Source: Borrelia sp. A-FGy1 (lineage in GTDB: Bacteria > Spirochaetota > Spirochaetia > Borreliales > Borreliaceae). Taken from it: a stretch of 64,000 bases of DNA. This document shows, piece by piece, positions 48,641 through 59,134 of this stretch; the first letter of the stretch is position 1; every line of letters begins with the position of its first letter. The stretch covers positions 1-64,000 of the forward strand of contig NZ_CP043682.1 of assembly GCF_014084025.1 (NCBI RefSeq), written 5' to 3'. The notes beneath the pieces are model-generated. The model was given only the letters and a program-made list of their open reading frames with translations, had not been told where the DNA came from and ran no database searches. A program made the translations under genes and the position numbers.

Positions 48641-48994
48641 TTAACTTTTTCTGTATAAAGTTTTTCCATTATCTGTTTCTTTATCCTCTTTCAAATCATC
48701 ATTCCAAAATGGCGAACTTTTTTCATTTGTCTTGATCTCTTTTAATAAACTGTCATCTACCCTTTTTGTATTAATAAAAGACAACATAACAACAAATATA
48801 AAAAAAAGTGCAATAAATAATCCCGTAATCCTTATTGCAATATTTGAAGATTTAGCTCCAAAAATAGAAGAACTCCCGCCTCCAAACATTCCTCCAATAC
48901 CATCACCTTGTTCATCTTGAAATAATACCAAAAGAATAATCATAAAAGAAATTATAATAAAAAAGATAAACATCAAAAACTTAAATAAGTCCAA
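48641..48994 (-). CDS. secG: preprotein translocase subunit SecG
   Basis: A small partner of SecYE at the inner membrane. The 117-residue protein has two membrane helices (about 5-25 and 53-72) separated by a Gly/Ser-rich loop (DEQGDGIGGMFGGGSSSIFG), the SecG hallmark. The charged C-terminal tail is longer than usual. It lies 11 bp after tpiA, at the end of the gap-pgk-tpiA operon, an order seen in many bacteria. Confidence 0.92.
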   Translation of the reverse strand: MDLFKFLMFIFFIIISFMIILLVLFQDEQGDGIGGMFGGGSSSIFGAKSSNIAIRITGLFIALFFIFVVMLSFINTKRVDDSLLKEIKTNEKSSPFWNDDLKEDKETDNGKTLYRKS

Positions 48995-49005
48995 AATAAA
49001 CCTCT

Positions 49006-49770
49006 CTACTTAGCTACCTTATTAATTATTTTTAAAAAAGAATTCGACTTTAAAGATGCACCCCCAATTAAAGCTCCGTCAATATCGCTCTCTCCCATAA
49101 GACTTTCTATATTATCAACATTAACAGAACCACCATACTGAATTATGATATTATTAGCCGCTGCTTTAGAGTATAATTTTTCAATTTCAAGTCTAATTGC
49201 CCCATGTACTTCTTGGGCCTCTTCTTTTGTTGCTGTCTTACCAGTTCCAATTGCCCACACAGGCTCATAAGCTAAAATTATTCTTTTAAGTTCAGATTCA
49301 GATACAGAATTTAATCCTTTTCTAATTTGATTTAAAACAATATCTAAAGTTTTATGTTCTTCTCTCTCCTTAAGAGTTTCTCCAACACAAAGAATTAAAT
49401 ATTTAAATGGATTTTTAAGACCCCTAAGAACTTTCATATTCACTATATCATCTGTTTCCCCAAGATAAGTTCTACATTCCGAATGACCAAGTATTACGTA
49501 ATCAACCCCAAATTCTAACAACATAGAAGATGAAATCTCACTTGTTCTTGCGCCACTACTCTCGTAAGACATATTTTGAGCGCCAAGAAGTACTTTAGTT
49601 CCCCTAGTAACATTACATACTTTACAAAGAGATGTAAAGGGAGGAGTTATCATAACTACAACATTATCTTTAATATATTTAACTCCATCTATAATCTGTT
49701 TAGCAACAACTAAAGCTTCTTCACTTGTATAATTCATCTTCCAGTTTCCTGCTAAAAATATCTTTCTCAT
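49006..49770 (-). CDS. tpiA: triosephosphate isomerase
   Basis: Interconverts dihydroxyacetone phosphate and glyceraldehyde 3-phosphate. The 254-residue barrel has K11 (GNWKMN), H96 (ILGHSE) and E169 ([11 protein letters not shown]), the full catalytic set. It lies 2 bp after pgk and 11 bp before secG. Confidence 0.98.
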   Translation of the reverse strand: MRKIFLAGNWKMNYTSEEALVVAKQIIDGVKYIKDNVVVMITPPFTSLCKVCNVTRGTKVLLGAQNMSYESSGARTSEISSSMLLEFGVDYVILGHSECRTYLGETDDIVNMKVLRGLKNPFKYLILCVGETLKEREEHKTLDIVLNQIRKGLNSVSESELKRIILAYEPVWAIGTGKTATKEEAQEVHGAIRLEIEKLYSKAAANNIIIQYGGSVNVDNIESLMGESDIDGALIGGASLKSNSFLKIINKVAK

Positions 49771-49772
49771 AA

Positions 49773-50951
49773 TTATTTCTCCAGTATTTTTATACCCGGT
49801 AAAATTTTTTCCTTAAGATATTCAAGAGAAGCCCCTCCTCCTGTTGAAACATGAGTTATCTTTTCAAATAAATCAAATTTATTTACAGCAGCTACTGAAT
49901 CTCCTCCACCAACAACTGTAATACCAGAACAAGCTGCCACAAAATTAGCAACTCTAGCTGTTCCCCTAGAAAAAGAATCAAATTCAAAAACCCCAAGAGG
50001 TCCATTCCAAATCACAGTTTTTGCATTACGAATAACTACTTCCACTTCTCTTAAAGTTTTATCACCAATATCCATTCCAATTTTACCATCAGGTATATCA
50101 ACGGCATTTACATATTCAGGAATAGAGTCTAACTTAAATTCATTTGCAACCACATGATCAATAGGCAAAATAATTCTTACATTTAATTCTTTTGCCTTCT
50201 TTAAAAAAGAAATAGCTATATCAATATAATCATTTTCTAGAAGAGATTTCCCAATTGAATGTCCCAATACTTTTAAAAAGGTATAAGCCATCCCACCTCC
50301 AATTACCATTACATTTGATTTTGGTAAAAGTGATTCCAATACTTCAATTTTTGAAGAAACTTTTGAACCTCCAATTATTGAAACAAATGGACTTTCGGGA
50401 TTTCTTAAAATTTTACCTAAAAATTTATCTTCTTTTTCAATTAAAAATCCACCAACAGCTGGCAAGTAATCTGCTATTCCTGCCGTAGAAGCATGAAATC
50501 TGTGAGCCGTTCCGAAAGCATCATTAACAAAAATATCTCCATTCTGAGATAATTTTTTAGCAAAATCACTACAATTTTGTTCTTCTTCCTTATAAAATCT
50601 TACATTTTCAAGTAAAACAACATCTCCATTCTTCATAAAAGAAATAGCCCTACTCACCTCATCTCCTATGCAATCAGAAAGCATCTTAACTTCTTCTCCC
50701 ATTAGCTCGGATAATCTCTTAGCAACAGGCATAAGAGAATACTTGAGATTTTTCATCCCATTTGGCCTACCTAAATGACTCATAATAATAACCTTGGCTC
50801 CCTGAGCTTTAAGATATTCTAAAGTAGGCAAAGCTGCTTTAATCCTAGTATCATCACTAATATTTCCCTCTTTTAAAGGAACATTAAAATCACATCTTAC
50901 CAAAGCTCGCTTATAAGAAAAGTCAAAATCCTTTATTGTTTTTATTGACAT
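49773..50951 (-). CDS. pgk: phosphoglycerate kinase
   Basis: Makes ATP from 1,3-bisphosphoglycerate. The 392-residue enzyme has RCDFNVPL near the start, [18 protein letters not shown], and the C-terminal [10 protein letters not shown] nucleotide-binding block. ATG 50951 is chosen because GAGG lies nine bases upstream; a TTG two codons earlier is the alternative. It follows gap by 38 bp. Confidence 0.97.
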   Translation of the reverse strand: MSIKTIKDFDFSYKRALVRCDFNVPLKEGNISDDTRIKAALPTLEYLKAQGAKVIIMSHLGRPNGMKNLKYSLMPVAKRLSELMGEEVKMLSDCIGDEVSRAISFMKNGDVVLLENVRFYKEEEQNCSDFAKKLSQNGDIFVNDAFGTAHRFHASTAGIADYLPAVGGFLIEKEDKFLGKILRNPESPFVSIIGGSKVSSKIEVLESLLPKSNVMVIGGGMAYTFLKVLGHSIGKSLLENDYIDIAISFLKKAKELNVRIILPIDHVVANEFKLDSIPEYVNAVDIPDGKIGMDIGDKTLREVEVVIRNAKTVIWNGPLGVFEFDSFSRGTARVANFVAACSGITVVGGGDSVAAVNKFDLFEKITHVSTGGGASLEYLKEKILPGIKILEK

Positions 50952-50989
50952 TAACAACTACCTCATGAGCATTTATATTTATTTAAATA

Positions 50990-51997
50990 TTATTTAAATA
51001 ACTTTTGTGCAAGATCAACTACTCTAGTAGAATATCCAAACTCATTGTCATACCATGAAAGCACTTTAACAAAACCATCTAGCAATACCATTGTTTCAAG
51101 CCCATCAACTATTGAAGAATGAGAATTTCCTTTAATATCTGAAGACACTATAGGATCCTCCGTATACCCTAAAATACCACTAAGCTCCTTAGACTCAGAC
51201 GCTTTCTTAAGAGTTGAATTTATTATATCCTTTGTAATATCCTTTTTCTTAAGTTGTACCGTAAAGTCAACAATTGAACCTGTTGGAACAGGAACTCTCA
51301 TTGAAGTACCATTAAGTTTGCCCTTAAGCTCAGGTAAAACAAGACCAACAGCTTTAGCAGCACCTGTTGAAGTAGGAATAATGGACAATGCCCCTGCTCT
51401 TGCTCTTCTAAAGTCAGAATGTGGAAGATCAAGAATTTTTTGATCATTTGTATAAGCATGAACGGTAGTCATAAGACCTTGCTCAATTCCAAAAGCTTCA
51501 TGAAGTACTTTTGCAAGAGGTGCAAGACAGTTTGTTGTACATGAAGCATTTGAGACAGCTTTCAAATCAGAAGTAATATCACGGTCATTTACGCCAAGCA
51601 CGATAGTTTTAATCTCATCTTTAGCAGGAACAGTCAAAATTACTTTTTTGGCCCCAGAATGCTCAACATGGTCAAGATATCCACCCCTATCACTTGTCGC
51701 TGATGAGAAAACTCCTGTTGATTCAATTACAACATCAATTCCAAGATTCCCCCAAGGAAGCTTTTTTGGATCTTTCTCAGCAATAATCTTTATTTCCCTG
51801 CCATCTACTATAATAGCTTTTTCTCTTGCCTCAACTTTCCTATTATATACCCCAAAAGTTGAATCATATTTCAAAAGGTGAGCAAGTGTTTTAGGATCTG
51901 TTAAGTCATTTATAGCAGCAACTTCAATTCCCCTTTCAAAAGCAATCTTAAAAACATTTCTACCTATACGTCCAAATCCATTAATAGCTAACTTCAT
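50990..51997 (-). CDS. gap: glyceraldehyde-3-phosphate dehydrogenase
   Basis: Oxidises glyceraldehyde 3-phosphate with NAD and phosphate. The 335-residue protein has the Rossmann start [13 protein letters not shown], catalytic C153 in [12 protein letters not shown], and [15 protein letters not shown] at the end. ATATGGAGG precedes the ATG. It begins the glycolytic part of the leftward run, 49 bp after the TPR protein gene. Confidence 0.98.
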   Translation of the reverse strand: MKLAINGFGRIGRNVFKIAFERGIEVAAINDLTDPKTLAHLLKYDSTFGVYNRKVEAREKAIIVDGREIKIIAEKDPKKLPWGNLGIDVVIESTGVFSSATSDRGGYLDHVEHSGAKKVILTVPAKDEIKTIVLGVNDRDITSDLKAVSNASCTTNCLAPLAKVLHEAFGIEQGLMTTVHAYTNDQKILDLPHSDFRRARAGALSIIPTSTGAAKAVGLVLPELKGKLNGTSMRVPVPTGSIVDFTVQLKKKDITKDIINSTLKKASESKELSGILGYTEDPIVSSDIKGNSHSSIVDGLETMVLLDGFVKVLSWYDNEFGYSTRVVDLAQKLFK

Positions 51998-52046
51998 ACA
52001 AAACCTCCATATTTTTTTATTACTACTAGAATTATTAAATCATAAA

Positions 52047-54047
52047 TTAATTAATATCAAGTGTCAAACTATTTTTTAAAAAAATCATATATCCTTCCTG
52101 TATATAATCTCTTAAAAGAGTAGAAGATTTCAAAATACCCCTAGAAATATAATCACCTACCTCCTCAATCAAAATTTCACCAAGAATATCTGATTTATCA
52201 TAACTAATAAAACTAGAACTATCACTATTATACTTTAAGGATCCTTCTTTAAGAACTAAAAATACATCATCTTTTTTTACATTATTCATAATTCCTACAT
52301 TAATAAGAACATCTTCCTTTTTAAGTTGAAGTATTTTCCCTTTTTTAGGCAAATAATTATTAAAGTCCCTAGAGAAAGAGCTCAAAATTTCACTCAAATA
52401 AAGAACCCCTCCTGAGTTATAATTGAAAGTATTAACCTTAACTCCTGTCTTTCCCGAATAAACCTCAATCTTTAAACTAGCTGAATTTTTAAAAACATCC
52501 ACATCAAGATCAAAAATCAAAAACAAATCAAGCTCATTATTTCTCGCATAAGAAAACCCTTCAGAAAAACTATTTATTAAATAATCTTTATTTTTATTAT
52601 AATCAAAATTATAATTTACTACCTCTATACCTATATTGCGCTCAATTATTCTTTCAGCATATCTTAAAATTAAATCATTTGCTCCAAAAACTCTATTCTC
52701 ATTTTGAGTAAAAATACCTATCCTATAAACTGTTCGATCTTCATAAAGCTTATTTAAATCACCAATACTCCTATATCCATACCTAAAAAATAAAGAACTT
52801 CTAATATTAAATGCAATCATATCATAAAAATCTAAAATATTAGAATCCAAAATATTTCTATGATTTACCAAATAATAAAGTTCTTCATATGCCATTACAT
52901 CTAATTTCAGAAGCTTATAAATCTTTGCAAGTAAAAACCTAGCACTATCATTGTCAGGATAAATATCAACAGCATTTTTTGCATTAAATATTGCTCCGTC
53001 TAAATTCAAATTTTTAAAAGCTTTAAGTCCTTCTTTTTCATATCTTTTAGATATCTCTATATTAATACTATTATCTTGAATAAAACCCCTAAAATTAGAC
53101 ACAAAGAAACTCTCCTCCAAAGCAATATCATAAAATTCTAAGTCCTTTTTCATGCCTTTAGCTTTTTCTAAGTTTAAAATAGCTTTATTCACTTCTCCAA
53201 GTTTTAAATAAGAATACCCAAGTAAATAATAAAGCTCATCAGAGCTTTTATCTACAAGTATTGTTTTTTTAAGAACATCAACTGCATCTTCATATTTAGC
53301 CTGATATAAATAAACAAGCGCAAGTAAGCGGTAAGCATCAACAAATCCAAAATCTTTATAAGTAGTCCCTACCAACATTAAATAATTTTTAGCATATTTC
53401 TCCGCAACTCCTAAATTCTTAGTGCTAATAGAAAATTCTGCTACCTTCTTATGAAAATCTGGAAATGAAGTAAAATTACCTCTAACCTTGTTAATTAAAT
53501 GTTGCGCTTTATCATTCATATCCAACTTTTCATAAATATTCATAAGCCGCTCAAAGGCATTGTAATTCGTCTGACTATATTCAAGAATTGAGATATAATA
53601 ATTAGCAGCTGCAATAAGCAAACCCTCTTCCTCAAAAATCGAAGCAAGCCCTACTAAAGCATCAATATTATTTTTTTGTTTAGAAAGAACTTCCGAATAA
53701 AATTTTTTAGCTTGCCCCACTCTATTGTTTTTAAGCAAAATATTAGCATAAAGAATTTTATATTCAATATCACCATTTGACATCTTATAAGCTTTTTCTA
53801 TGAAAAATTGAGCTTGACTATATATTTTTAATAGATAATAAATTTCTGCAATAAGCTTATATGCCTCATAATAATTATTATTCAATTTAATAGCTTCAAG
53901 TAATTCATCAATAGCATCATAATATTTTTGTACAAGGTAATATTCTTGCGCCCTCTGGTAATACTCGATTGATGTTATAGAACCCATTAAATTACCAAAA
54001 TTTAAATTAAAAACTAAAAAAATGCCTAAAAATCTCTTCAAACTCAT
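52047..54047 (-). CDS. TPR repeat protein, exported (BB_0058 type)
   Basis: A 666-residue protein with a hydrophobic signal-like start (LGIFLVFNLNFGNLMGS). Many tetratricopeptide repeats follow from about 28 to 390 (YYDAIDELLEAIKLNNNYYE, YEDAVDVLKKTILVDKSSDE, VNKAILNLEKAKGM). The C-terminal domain (about 430-660) is beta-rich, with VYRIGIFTQNENRVFGAND and a KKDDVFLVLKEG segment, and resembles proteins of the LpoB/peptidoglycan-assembly type only loosely. It overlaps the CorC-like gene by 4 bp. The role is unknown; a periplasmic scaffold is inferred. Confidence 0.75.
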   Translation of the reverse strand: MSLKRFLGIFLVFNLNFGNLMGSITSIEYYQRAQEYYLVQKYYDAIDELLEAIKLNNNYYEAYKLIAEIYYLLKIYSQAQFFIEKAYKMSNGDIEYKILYANILLKNNRVGQAKKFYSEVLSKQKNNIDALVGLASIFEEEGLLIAAANYYISILEYSQTNYNAFERLMNIYEKLDMNDKAQHLINKVRGNFTSFPDFHKKVAEFSISTKNLGVAEKYAKNYLMLVGTTYKDFGFVDAYRLLALVYLYQAKYEDAVDVLKKTILVDKSSDELYYLLGYSYLKLGEVNKAILNLEKAKGMKKDLEFYDIALEESFFVSNFRGFIQDNSINIEISKRYEKEGLKAFKNLNLDGAIFNAKNAVDIYPDNDSARFLLAKIYKLLKLDVMAYEELYYLVNHRNILDSNILDFYDMIAFNIRSSLFFRYGYRSIGDLNKLYEDRTVYRIGIFTQNENRVFGANDLILRYAERIIERNIGIEVVNYNFDYNKNKDYLINSFSEGFSYARNNELDLFLIFDLDVDVFKNSASLKIEVYSGKTGVKVNTFNYNSGGVLYLSEILSSFSRDFNNYLPKKGKILQLKKEDVLINVGIMNNVKKDDVFLVLKEGSLKYNSDSSSFISYDKSDILGEILIEEVGDYISRGILKSSTLLRDYIQEGYMIFLKNSLTLDIN

Positions 54048-54820
54048 AACACTTCCTTTTGGGAAATTTTTATTATCTTAATGTTTCTCTGCTGCATATT
54101 TTTAATAGTAAATGTTAAGTCATTATATTCTATTTTTTCATTTTTTAATGGGATTCTCCCAAACAAATCATAAACAAACCCACCAAGAGTATCAAAATCT
54201 CCGTCTGGAAGACTCAATCCAAGCTTTTCATTTAAATCTTCTATCAAAACTCTAGCAGTACAAAGATAACTACCATCATCAAGTTGCACTATTTCATCAA
54301 GCTCATTATCAAATTCATCTTGTATATCTCCAACAATCTCTTCAAGAATATCTTCAAGAGTAACAAGACCCGAAACTCCCCCATACTCATCAACCACAAT
54401 AGAAATATGAACATGATTCTCTTGAAATTCTTTTAAAAGAGAATCTATTTTTTTACTCTCGGGAACAAACATCACCTTACGCATAATATCTTTTAAATCT
54501 ATTTCATAAAAATCCTTTTTATACATATGAAATAGAATATCTTTTGTATGTATTATCCCAATAATATCATCAATTGTTTCTCTATAAACAGGAAACCTTG
54601 AATGATTGCTAGATGTTACAACTTTCAAGAGTTCATCTTTGCTTCCAAAATAATCAACAAAAACTACACTTATCCTTGGAACCATAATTTCCTTAACAAT
54701 GGTCCCTTTAAGAGAACTAAAATTATTTATTAAAGAAGCTTCAAATTTCGATTTCCCCTCATTATCCTCATCGGCATCTCTTCTTTTTTTACTCTTAATT
54801 AAATTAAAAAAATTTAACAT
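54044..54820 (-). CDS. CBS-domain protein, CorC/HlyC type
   Basis: A 258-residue cytoplasmic protein with two CBS domains (EIMVPRISVVFVDYFGSKDE; HVHISIVVDEYGGVSGLVTL) and a C-terminal CorC_HlyC domain (LNEKLGLSLPDGDFDTLGGF). The DUF21 membrane part of larger homologues is absent. CorC-type proteins are linked to Mg/Co efflux; the hemolysin label is historical. ATG 54820 overlaps the TGA of ybeY by 1 bp, with AAAGG seven bases upstream. The pairing with ybeY is common in bacteria. Confidence 0.88.
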   Translation of the reverse strand: MLNFFNLIKSKKRRDADEDNEGKSKFEASLINNFSSLKGTIVKEIMVPRISVVFVDYFGSKDELLKVVTSSNHSRFPVYRETIDDIIGIIHTKDILFHMYKKDFYEIDLKDIMRKVMFVPESKKIDSLLKEFQENHVHISIVVDEYGGVSGLVTLEDILEEIVGDIQDEFDNELDEIVQLDDGSYLCTARVLIEDLNEKLGLSLPDGDFDTLGGFVYDLFGRIPLKNEKIEYNDLTFTIKNMQQRNIKIIKISQKEVL

Positions 54821-55266
54821 CAAAATACCTTTCGGGTTTCTCTTAATATCTGCTCTTGAATAATTAGCATTTCTTCCTTTTGAAAATCATTTGTTTTATG
54901 GTTATATCCTATTAAATGTAATATTCCATGTATAGTAACTCTTTGAAGCTCATCATGCATTGCCACATTAAATTCCAAAGCGCTAAATCCTAAATATTCA
55001 AGAGATATGACAAGATCTCCATGTATTTCACGACTCAATTGCCCATCCTCTTCAAGATAATTAAAAGAAAGAACATCAGTAGGCCCAGTTATCTGTCTAA
55101 ACTCACTATTTAACTTTTCGATATAGGCATTACTACAAAGAATAACAGAAAGCTCATATTTTTTAACGCAAAGATAGCTCAAGACAGATAAAATAAAATT
55201 ATAATAGACATCTAAATGCTCAAAGTTAATATCTTCAGTCCATAAAACTAAATCTTCTTCTATCAA
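54820..55266 (-). CDS. ybeY: endoribonuclease YbeY
   Basis: A metal-dependent RNase for 16S rRNA 3'-end maturation and ribosome quality control. The 148-residue protein has the zinc motif [11 protein letters not shown] (three His) and the [10 protein letters not shown] block. It overlaps the CorC-like gene by 1 bp and is the first gene of the leftward run down to secG. Confidence 0.94.
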   Translation of the reverse strand: MIEEDLVLWTEDINFEHLDVYYNFILSVLSYLCVKKYELSVILCSNAYIEKLNSEFRQITGPTDVLSFNYLEEDGQLSREIHGDLVISLEYLGFSALEFNVAMHDELQRVTIHGILHLIGYNHKTNDFQKEEMLIIQEQILRETRKVF

Positions 55267-55355
55267 CTTAACATATCCTAGTAGAATTATAGCTTAAAAA
55301 AAGATATCATACAAACAGATTAAATTTTAATTTTGCAATTAAAACCCTTTAAAAA

Positions 55356-55709
55356 TTAAATTTTTAAAAAATCCTTAATTGTACCTTCAAAATCATCTTT
55401 TTGAAGATACCCAACAGAAACTTTTGGTTTCTCTCCAACAGGAATAAACATAATAGTAGGAAGACTTTTAACTCCAAGTGAAACAGAAATTTCTTGTTCC
55501 TTATCAGTATCTACTTTATAAAAATCAATTTTATCTCCATACTCTTTTGAAAGTTTATCATAAATTGGGGAAAGCATTTTACATGGACCACACCAGTCAG
55601 CATAAAAATCAATTATTGCAGGTCTTTTACCTTTAAAAGCCCATTCTTTATTATTTTCATAATCAAAAACTTTATCAATAAAATCCTGCTTAGTTAAAAT
55701 AATTGCCAT
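55356..55709 (-). CDS. trxA: thioredoxin
   Basis: A 117-residue cytoplasmic disulfide reductase with the active site WCGPCK (C40, C43), the cis-Pro loop SLPTIMF, and PAIIDFYADW. GGAGAAAAT precedes the ATG. It has its own promoter, divergent from rsmE. An N-terminal extension of a few residues makes it slightly longer than E. coli TrxA. Confidence 0.96.
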   Translation of the reverse strand: MAIILTKQDFIDKVFDYENNKEWAFKGKRPAIIDFYADWCGPCKMLSPIYDKLSKEYGDKIDFYKVDTDKEQEISVSLGVKSLPTIMFIPVGEKPKVSVGYLQKDDFEGTIKDFLKI

Positions 55710-55740
55710 ATTTTCTCCTTCCTAAATTAATCGATTTTTC

Positions 55741-55767
55741 ATTATAACATAAATACAATATAATCAA
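55741..55767 (-). promoter_or_regulatory. divergent trxA / rsmE promoter region
   Basis: Leftward: TTGATT (55767-55762), 15 bp, then a perfect TATAAT (55746-55741), preceded by ATG, for trxA. Rightward: a perfect TATAAT at 55759-55764 for rsmE. The two elements overlap, so only one polymerase can bind at a time. Confidence 0.5.
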
Positions 55768-55787
55768 TAAAGAACTTAAATATAAAA

Positions 55788-56507
55788 ATGAATTTAATAC
55801 TATTAAGCTTAAAAGAATTTAAAAACGGAATTACTCTGAATGATTTTAGAGCAAAACATATTACTGAAATACTCAAGCTTAAAAACAATGAAAAATTTAA
55901 ATTTGGAATCATTGAAGAAGAATGGATTTATTCTTGTATATACAAAAAAGATATAAGAATCTTCTTTAAAGAAAGTCATAAATTAAAAAAATCAAATAAG
56001 CTAAAAAAGATAAAAGTAATAATTGGTTTAATGCGTCCAATAACGGCAAAAAGAATAATCAAAGACCTTACTAGTATTGGAGTTTCTGAAATTATTTTCT
56101 TCAAAGCTTCACTTAGCGAAAAATCTTATTCATATTCCAAACTATTTAAAGAAAAAGAATATGAAAAATATTTAATAGAAGGTGCCATGCAAGGTGGCAT
56201 TACCTATATACCAAAAGTAAAAATTCTCAATAATCTAACAGATGCTTTAAAAAATAAAGAATATGGAAGCTTTAAGAGCACAAAAATACTACTTGAAAAA
56301 GAGAGTAATAATAATTTGATTGATATAAACATAACAACAGACAATGTTATCATTATGATTGGACCAGAAAGAGGATTTACAGAAAAAGAAATAAAATTAA
56401 TAAAAGAAAATGACTTTATACCTTATTCAATATCTTCAAACATATTAAGAACAGAAACAGCTACAACTATATCCTCTAGTATCATTTCATCAAAAATGAC
56501 TAAATAA
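55788..56507 (+). CDS. rsmE: 16S rRNA (uracil(1498)-N3)-methyltransferase RsmE
   Basis: Methylates U1498 of 16S rRNA. The 239-residue SPOUT-fold protein has an N-terminal PUA-like domain (FRAKHITEILKLKNNEKFKF), GLMRPITAKRIIKDLTSIGV, and the SAM-binding knot with IMIGPERGFTEKEI and SNILRTETAT. The leader is only about 25 bp. It converges on the PASTA gene across 96 bp with no feature seen. Confidence 0.94.
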   Translation: MNLILLSLKEFKNGITLNDFRAKHITEILKLKNNEKFKFGIIEEEWIYSCIYKKDIRIFFKESHKLKKSNKLKKIKVIIGLMRPITAKRIIKDLTSIGVSEIIFFKASLSEKSYSYSKLFKEKEYEKYLIEGAMQGGITYIPKVKILNNLTDALKNKEYGSFKSTKILLEKESNNNLIDINITTDNVIIMIGPERGFTEKEIKLIKENDFIPYSISSNILRTETATTISSSIISSKMTK

Positions 56508-56603
56508 ATAACCTAATAACCTTTTGCCTGTTGCAAGATTTTGAATCTCAATTTCAATAGAAAATGTTAAAAATATTGGCACATATTTTAAATCAAAAAC
56601 AAA

Positions 56604-57662
56604 TCAATTTACTACTGTTTGGTTTATAAGCTTATCATAAATATAAAGCTCAATTATAGAACCCTTTAATGATTCATATGGCAACTTAATAAGACCTCCT
56701 CTAGCCTTAAAAGAATAAAGCAAAGAACTATTTCCACTAGAATCTCTTACTCTAACCATTACATTTACTTTAGAAGGATACATATCTAGTTTATAAGTCA
56801 AAACACCAAAAACACTTAAATTATCTACTTTAGGTTCATTAATAGTAATTATTAATTTAGTTAAATCTTCAATTTCAGTATTTGCAGGCAAAGATTGAAG
56901 AATAACACTTCCAAAATTATTGCCCTTCGTCAAATTTATGTCAAAATCAATTTCATCATTTAAAAGAGAAACAATTGCATCTTTATAGTAAAGGCCAATA
57001 TAATTTTTCAAATATTTAACCAAATCTTTTTTTTGACCCTTACTTACTAAAAACTGAAGATCAACTAAACCTGTAATTTTAGTACCCGGAGATGGCTCTT
57101 GTCTTATTATTGTACCCTTTGAAAGCTCACTCTCAATTTCAATAGGCTTTAGAACATTATAAAAAACTCTATTATTATTTACTGAATTAGCTTTTAAATT
57201 AATAAGCACATCATCAATATTTTTTCCAATAAAGCTATCGACTTTATTAACAACTGCTCCTTTACTAATAAATATCGTAACCCTATTACCAAGCCTTAAC
57301 GCAGTACCAGCACTAGGTCTCTGATCTATTACTTTCCCTTTATCAAGAGAAGTTGACGAAAATTTGAGCTCAATATAAGGAATAAGATCTTTATATTGAA
57401 GTTCAGTAATAGCATCTTCAAGATAAAGTCCACTGACATTTGGAACAATAACAATATCATTACTCTTTAAAAAAATAAAAAATATTCCACATGAAACAAT
57501 TAAAGATCCAAAAATAGTAATGAATAGACCTCTTAATATATAACTAGGCAAATTGGGTATTTCTTCATCAAAATTTTCATTCTCTTTATTAGAGCCACTA
57601 TCATAACCATTTATATTTTTATTACTTAAAAAAAAATGGTTCTGTTTTTTGCCATTATTCAA
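56604..57662 (-). CDS. PASTA-domain membrane protein without kinase domain
   Basis: A 352-residue protein with an acidic cytoplasmic N-terminus, one membrane helix (about 43-66), and three PASTA repeats: VPNVSGLYLEDAITELQYKD, DSFIGKNIDDVLINLKANSV, and LKNYIGLYYKDAIVSLLNDE. A C-terminal beta domain follows. PASTA domains bind peptidoglycan in kinases and penicillin-binding proteins; here there is no kinase or transpeptidase part. TTG 57662 is chosen, with GGGGGAGG five bases upstream; upstream in-frame codons would translate the binding site. It is last in the pepP-def-fmt operon. The position matches BB_0063. Confidence 0.85.
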   Translation of the reverse strand: MNNGKKQNHFFLSNKNINGYDSGSNKENENFDEEIPNLPSYILRGLFITIFGSLIVSCGIFFIFLKSNDIVIVPNVSGLYLEDAITELQYKDLIPYIELKFSSTSLDKGKVIDQRPSAGTALRLGNRVTIFISKGAVVNKVDSFIGKNIDDVLINLKANSVNNNRVFYNVLKPIEIESELSKGTIIRQEPSPGTKITGLVDLQFLVSKGQKKDLVKYLKNYIGLYYKDAIVSLLNDEIDFDINLTKGNNFGSVILQSLPANTEIEDLTKLIITINEPKVDNLSVFGVLTYKLDMYPSKVNVMVRVRDSSGNSSLLYSFKARGGLIKLPYESLKGSIIELYIYDKLINQTVVN

Positions 57663-57678
57663 TATTACCTCCCCCAAT

Positions 57679-58614
57679 TTAAACTTTAAGAAAAATTTTA
57701 CCTATCAAATTTCTATTTCCATTGTAAAAAGACTTATAGTCTAAGACCCTTCTGCCAGCCTTTTGAAGTTCTAAGAGTAAAAGAATTCCATTGCCTGTCT
57801 TTATAAAAAGACCTTTATTGGAACAAAATGAAACAACTTCTCCTATTGCTTGATCACAATAATTATTGTTTTTTACAAAGTCTGCTCTATGAAAAATAAT
57901 TTCATCACCATCCAACATAGCCCTTGCAAGCGGCCAAGGATTACAGGCATTAATCTTATTTTTTAATTCAAAGGCACTCAAACTAAAATCAATAACCCCA
58001 TATTGCTTACTAAAAAAAGAACAATACGTTGCCTGACTCGAATCTTGAGGAATTCCAAAATTTTTTGTCTCTATTTTGCTTAAAGCCTCCAAAACAAGAT
58101 CAACACTATTTACAGAAACATATTCAAAAATATCAGCACTTGTATTAAAACTCTTTATTTCAAAATGCCGCTGTACTAAAATATCTCCGCTATCCATTTC
58201 TAAAGACATTTTTTGAACCGTAATTCCACTAATATTATCCCCATTTAAAATAGCTGTCTGAATAGGAGAAGGTCCTCTATATTTTGGTAAAAGAGAAGGA
58301 TGTACATTAATACTACCCATTGGAAAAATATCTAAAAATTCTTGCTTAAATATTTTCCCATAAGAGAAAACCAACATAATATCAGGCTTCATTTTTTTAA
58401 TTGATTCTATTATAGATAAATTAATTACCAAAGGATCTAAAACTGGCACACCTTTCTTAATAGCTTCAATCTTAATACTATTTGCCACTAAATTTAAACC
58501 CCGTCCTCTTGGCTTATCAGGAGCTGTCAAAACACCAACTATATTATACCTATCGACAATCTTTTTAAAAACATCTAAAGCAATACTACTAGAACTTGCA
58601 AAAAAAATCCTCAA
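57679..58614 (-). CDS. fmt: methionyl-tRNA formyltransferase
   Basis: Formylates initiator Met-tRNA with 10-formyl-THF. The 311-residue protein has the catalytic block SINVHPSLLPKYRGPSPIQT, then GDNISGITVQKMSLEMDSGD, and a C-terminal OB-like domain (NACNPWPLARAML). It starts with TTG 58614, overlapping the TGA of def (TTGA), with GGAG twelve bases upstream. The overlap with def, whose product removes the formyl group later, is the classic pair. Confidence 0.95.
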   Translation of the reverse strand: MRIFFASSSSIALDVFKKIVDRYNIVGVLTAPDKPRGRGLNLVANSIKIEAIKKGVPVLDPLVINLSIIESIKKMKPDIMLVFSYGKIFKQEFLDIFPMGSINVHPSLLPKYRGPSPIQTAILNGDNISGITVQKMSLEMDSGDILVQRHFEIKSFNTSADIFEYVSVNSVDLVLEALSKIETKNFGIPQDSSQATYCSFFSKQYGVIDFSLSAFELKNKINACNPWPLARAMLDGDEIIFHRADFVKNNNYCDQAIGEVVSFCSNKGLFIKTGNGILLLLELQKAGRRVLDYKSFYNGNRNLIGKIFLKV

Positions 58615-59108
58615 ATTCTAACAAGTCTCCTTTTTTTCATATAAGATTTCAACAATTTATTTCTAAGTCTATCCTCATAATAATCAATAAAAAGTACTCC
58701 CTTTAAATGGTCCATCTCATGCTGAACAATTCTAGCTAAAAATCCAGAATTTTCAATCTTAAAAAAATTACCATTCTCATCATAAGCCTCTACTGTAATA
58801 GCTTTTGGTCTCATAAGATCATAAAAAATCCCAGGAATACTCAAACAGCCCTCTTTAAAAACAGAAAGTTCAAAAGAAGTTTCTGTTATTAAAGGATTAA
58901 TAAAAATTAAAGGTTTTTCTATCTTATTCTCTCTTATAACAAAAATAGATAAATCAAGCCCTACCTGAGGTGCCGCTAACCCAACACCACAACTAATATC
59001 CATTAAATCTATCATTTTAAAAGTCGTATCTCTAATATAATCATCAATATTTAAGACTGACTTAGTTTGTACCCTAAGTAAATCATCAGGATATAAAATC
59101 ATCTTCAT
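58611..59108 (-). CDS. def: peptide deformylase
   Basis: Removes the formyl group from nascent proteins. The 165-residue metalloenzyme has GVGLAAPQ at 41-48, EGCLS at 86-90 (metal ligand C88) and HEMDH at 130-134 (two His ligands and the catalytic Glu). The length and motifs are normal. It overlaps fmt. Confidence 0.97.
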   Translation of the reverse strand: MKMILYPDDLLRVQTKSVLNIDDYIRDTTFKMIDLMDISCGVGLAAPQVGLDLSIFVIRENKIEKPLIFINPLITETSFELSVFKEGCLSIPGIFYDLMRPKAITVEAYDENGNFFKIENSGFLARIVQHEMDHLKGVLFIDYYEDRLRNKLLKSYMKKRRLVRI

Positions 59109-59134
59109 AAAATCTTCAAACCAATTATCTAAAG

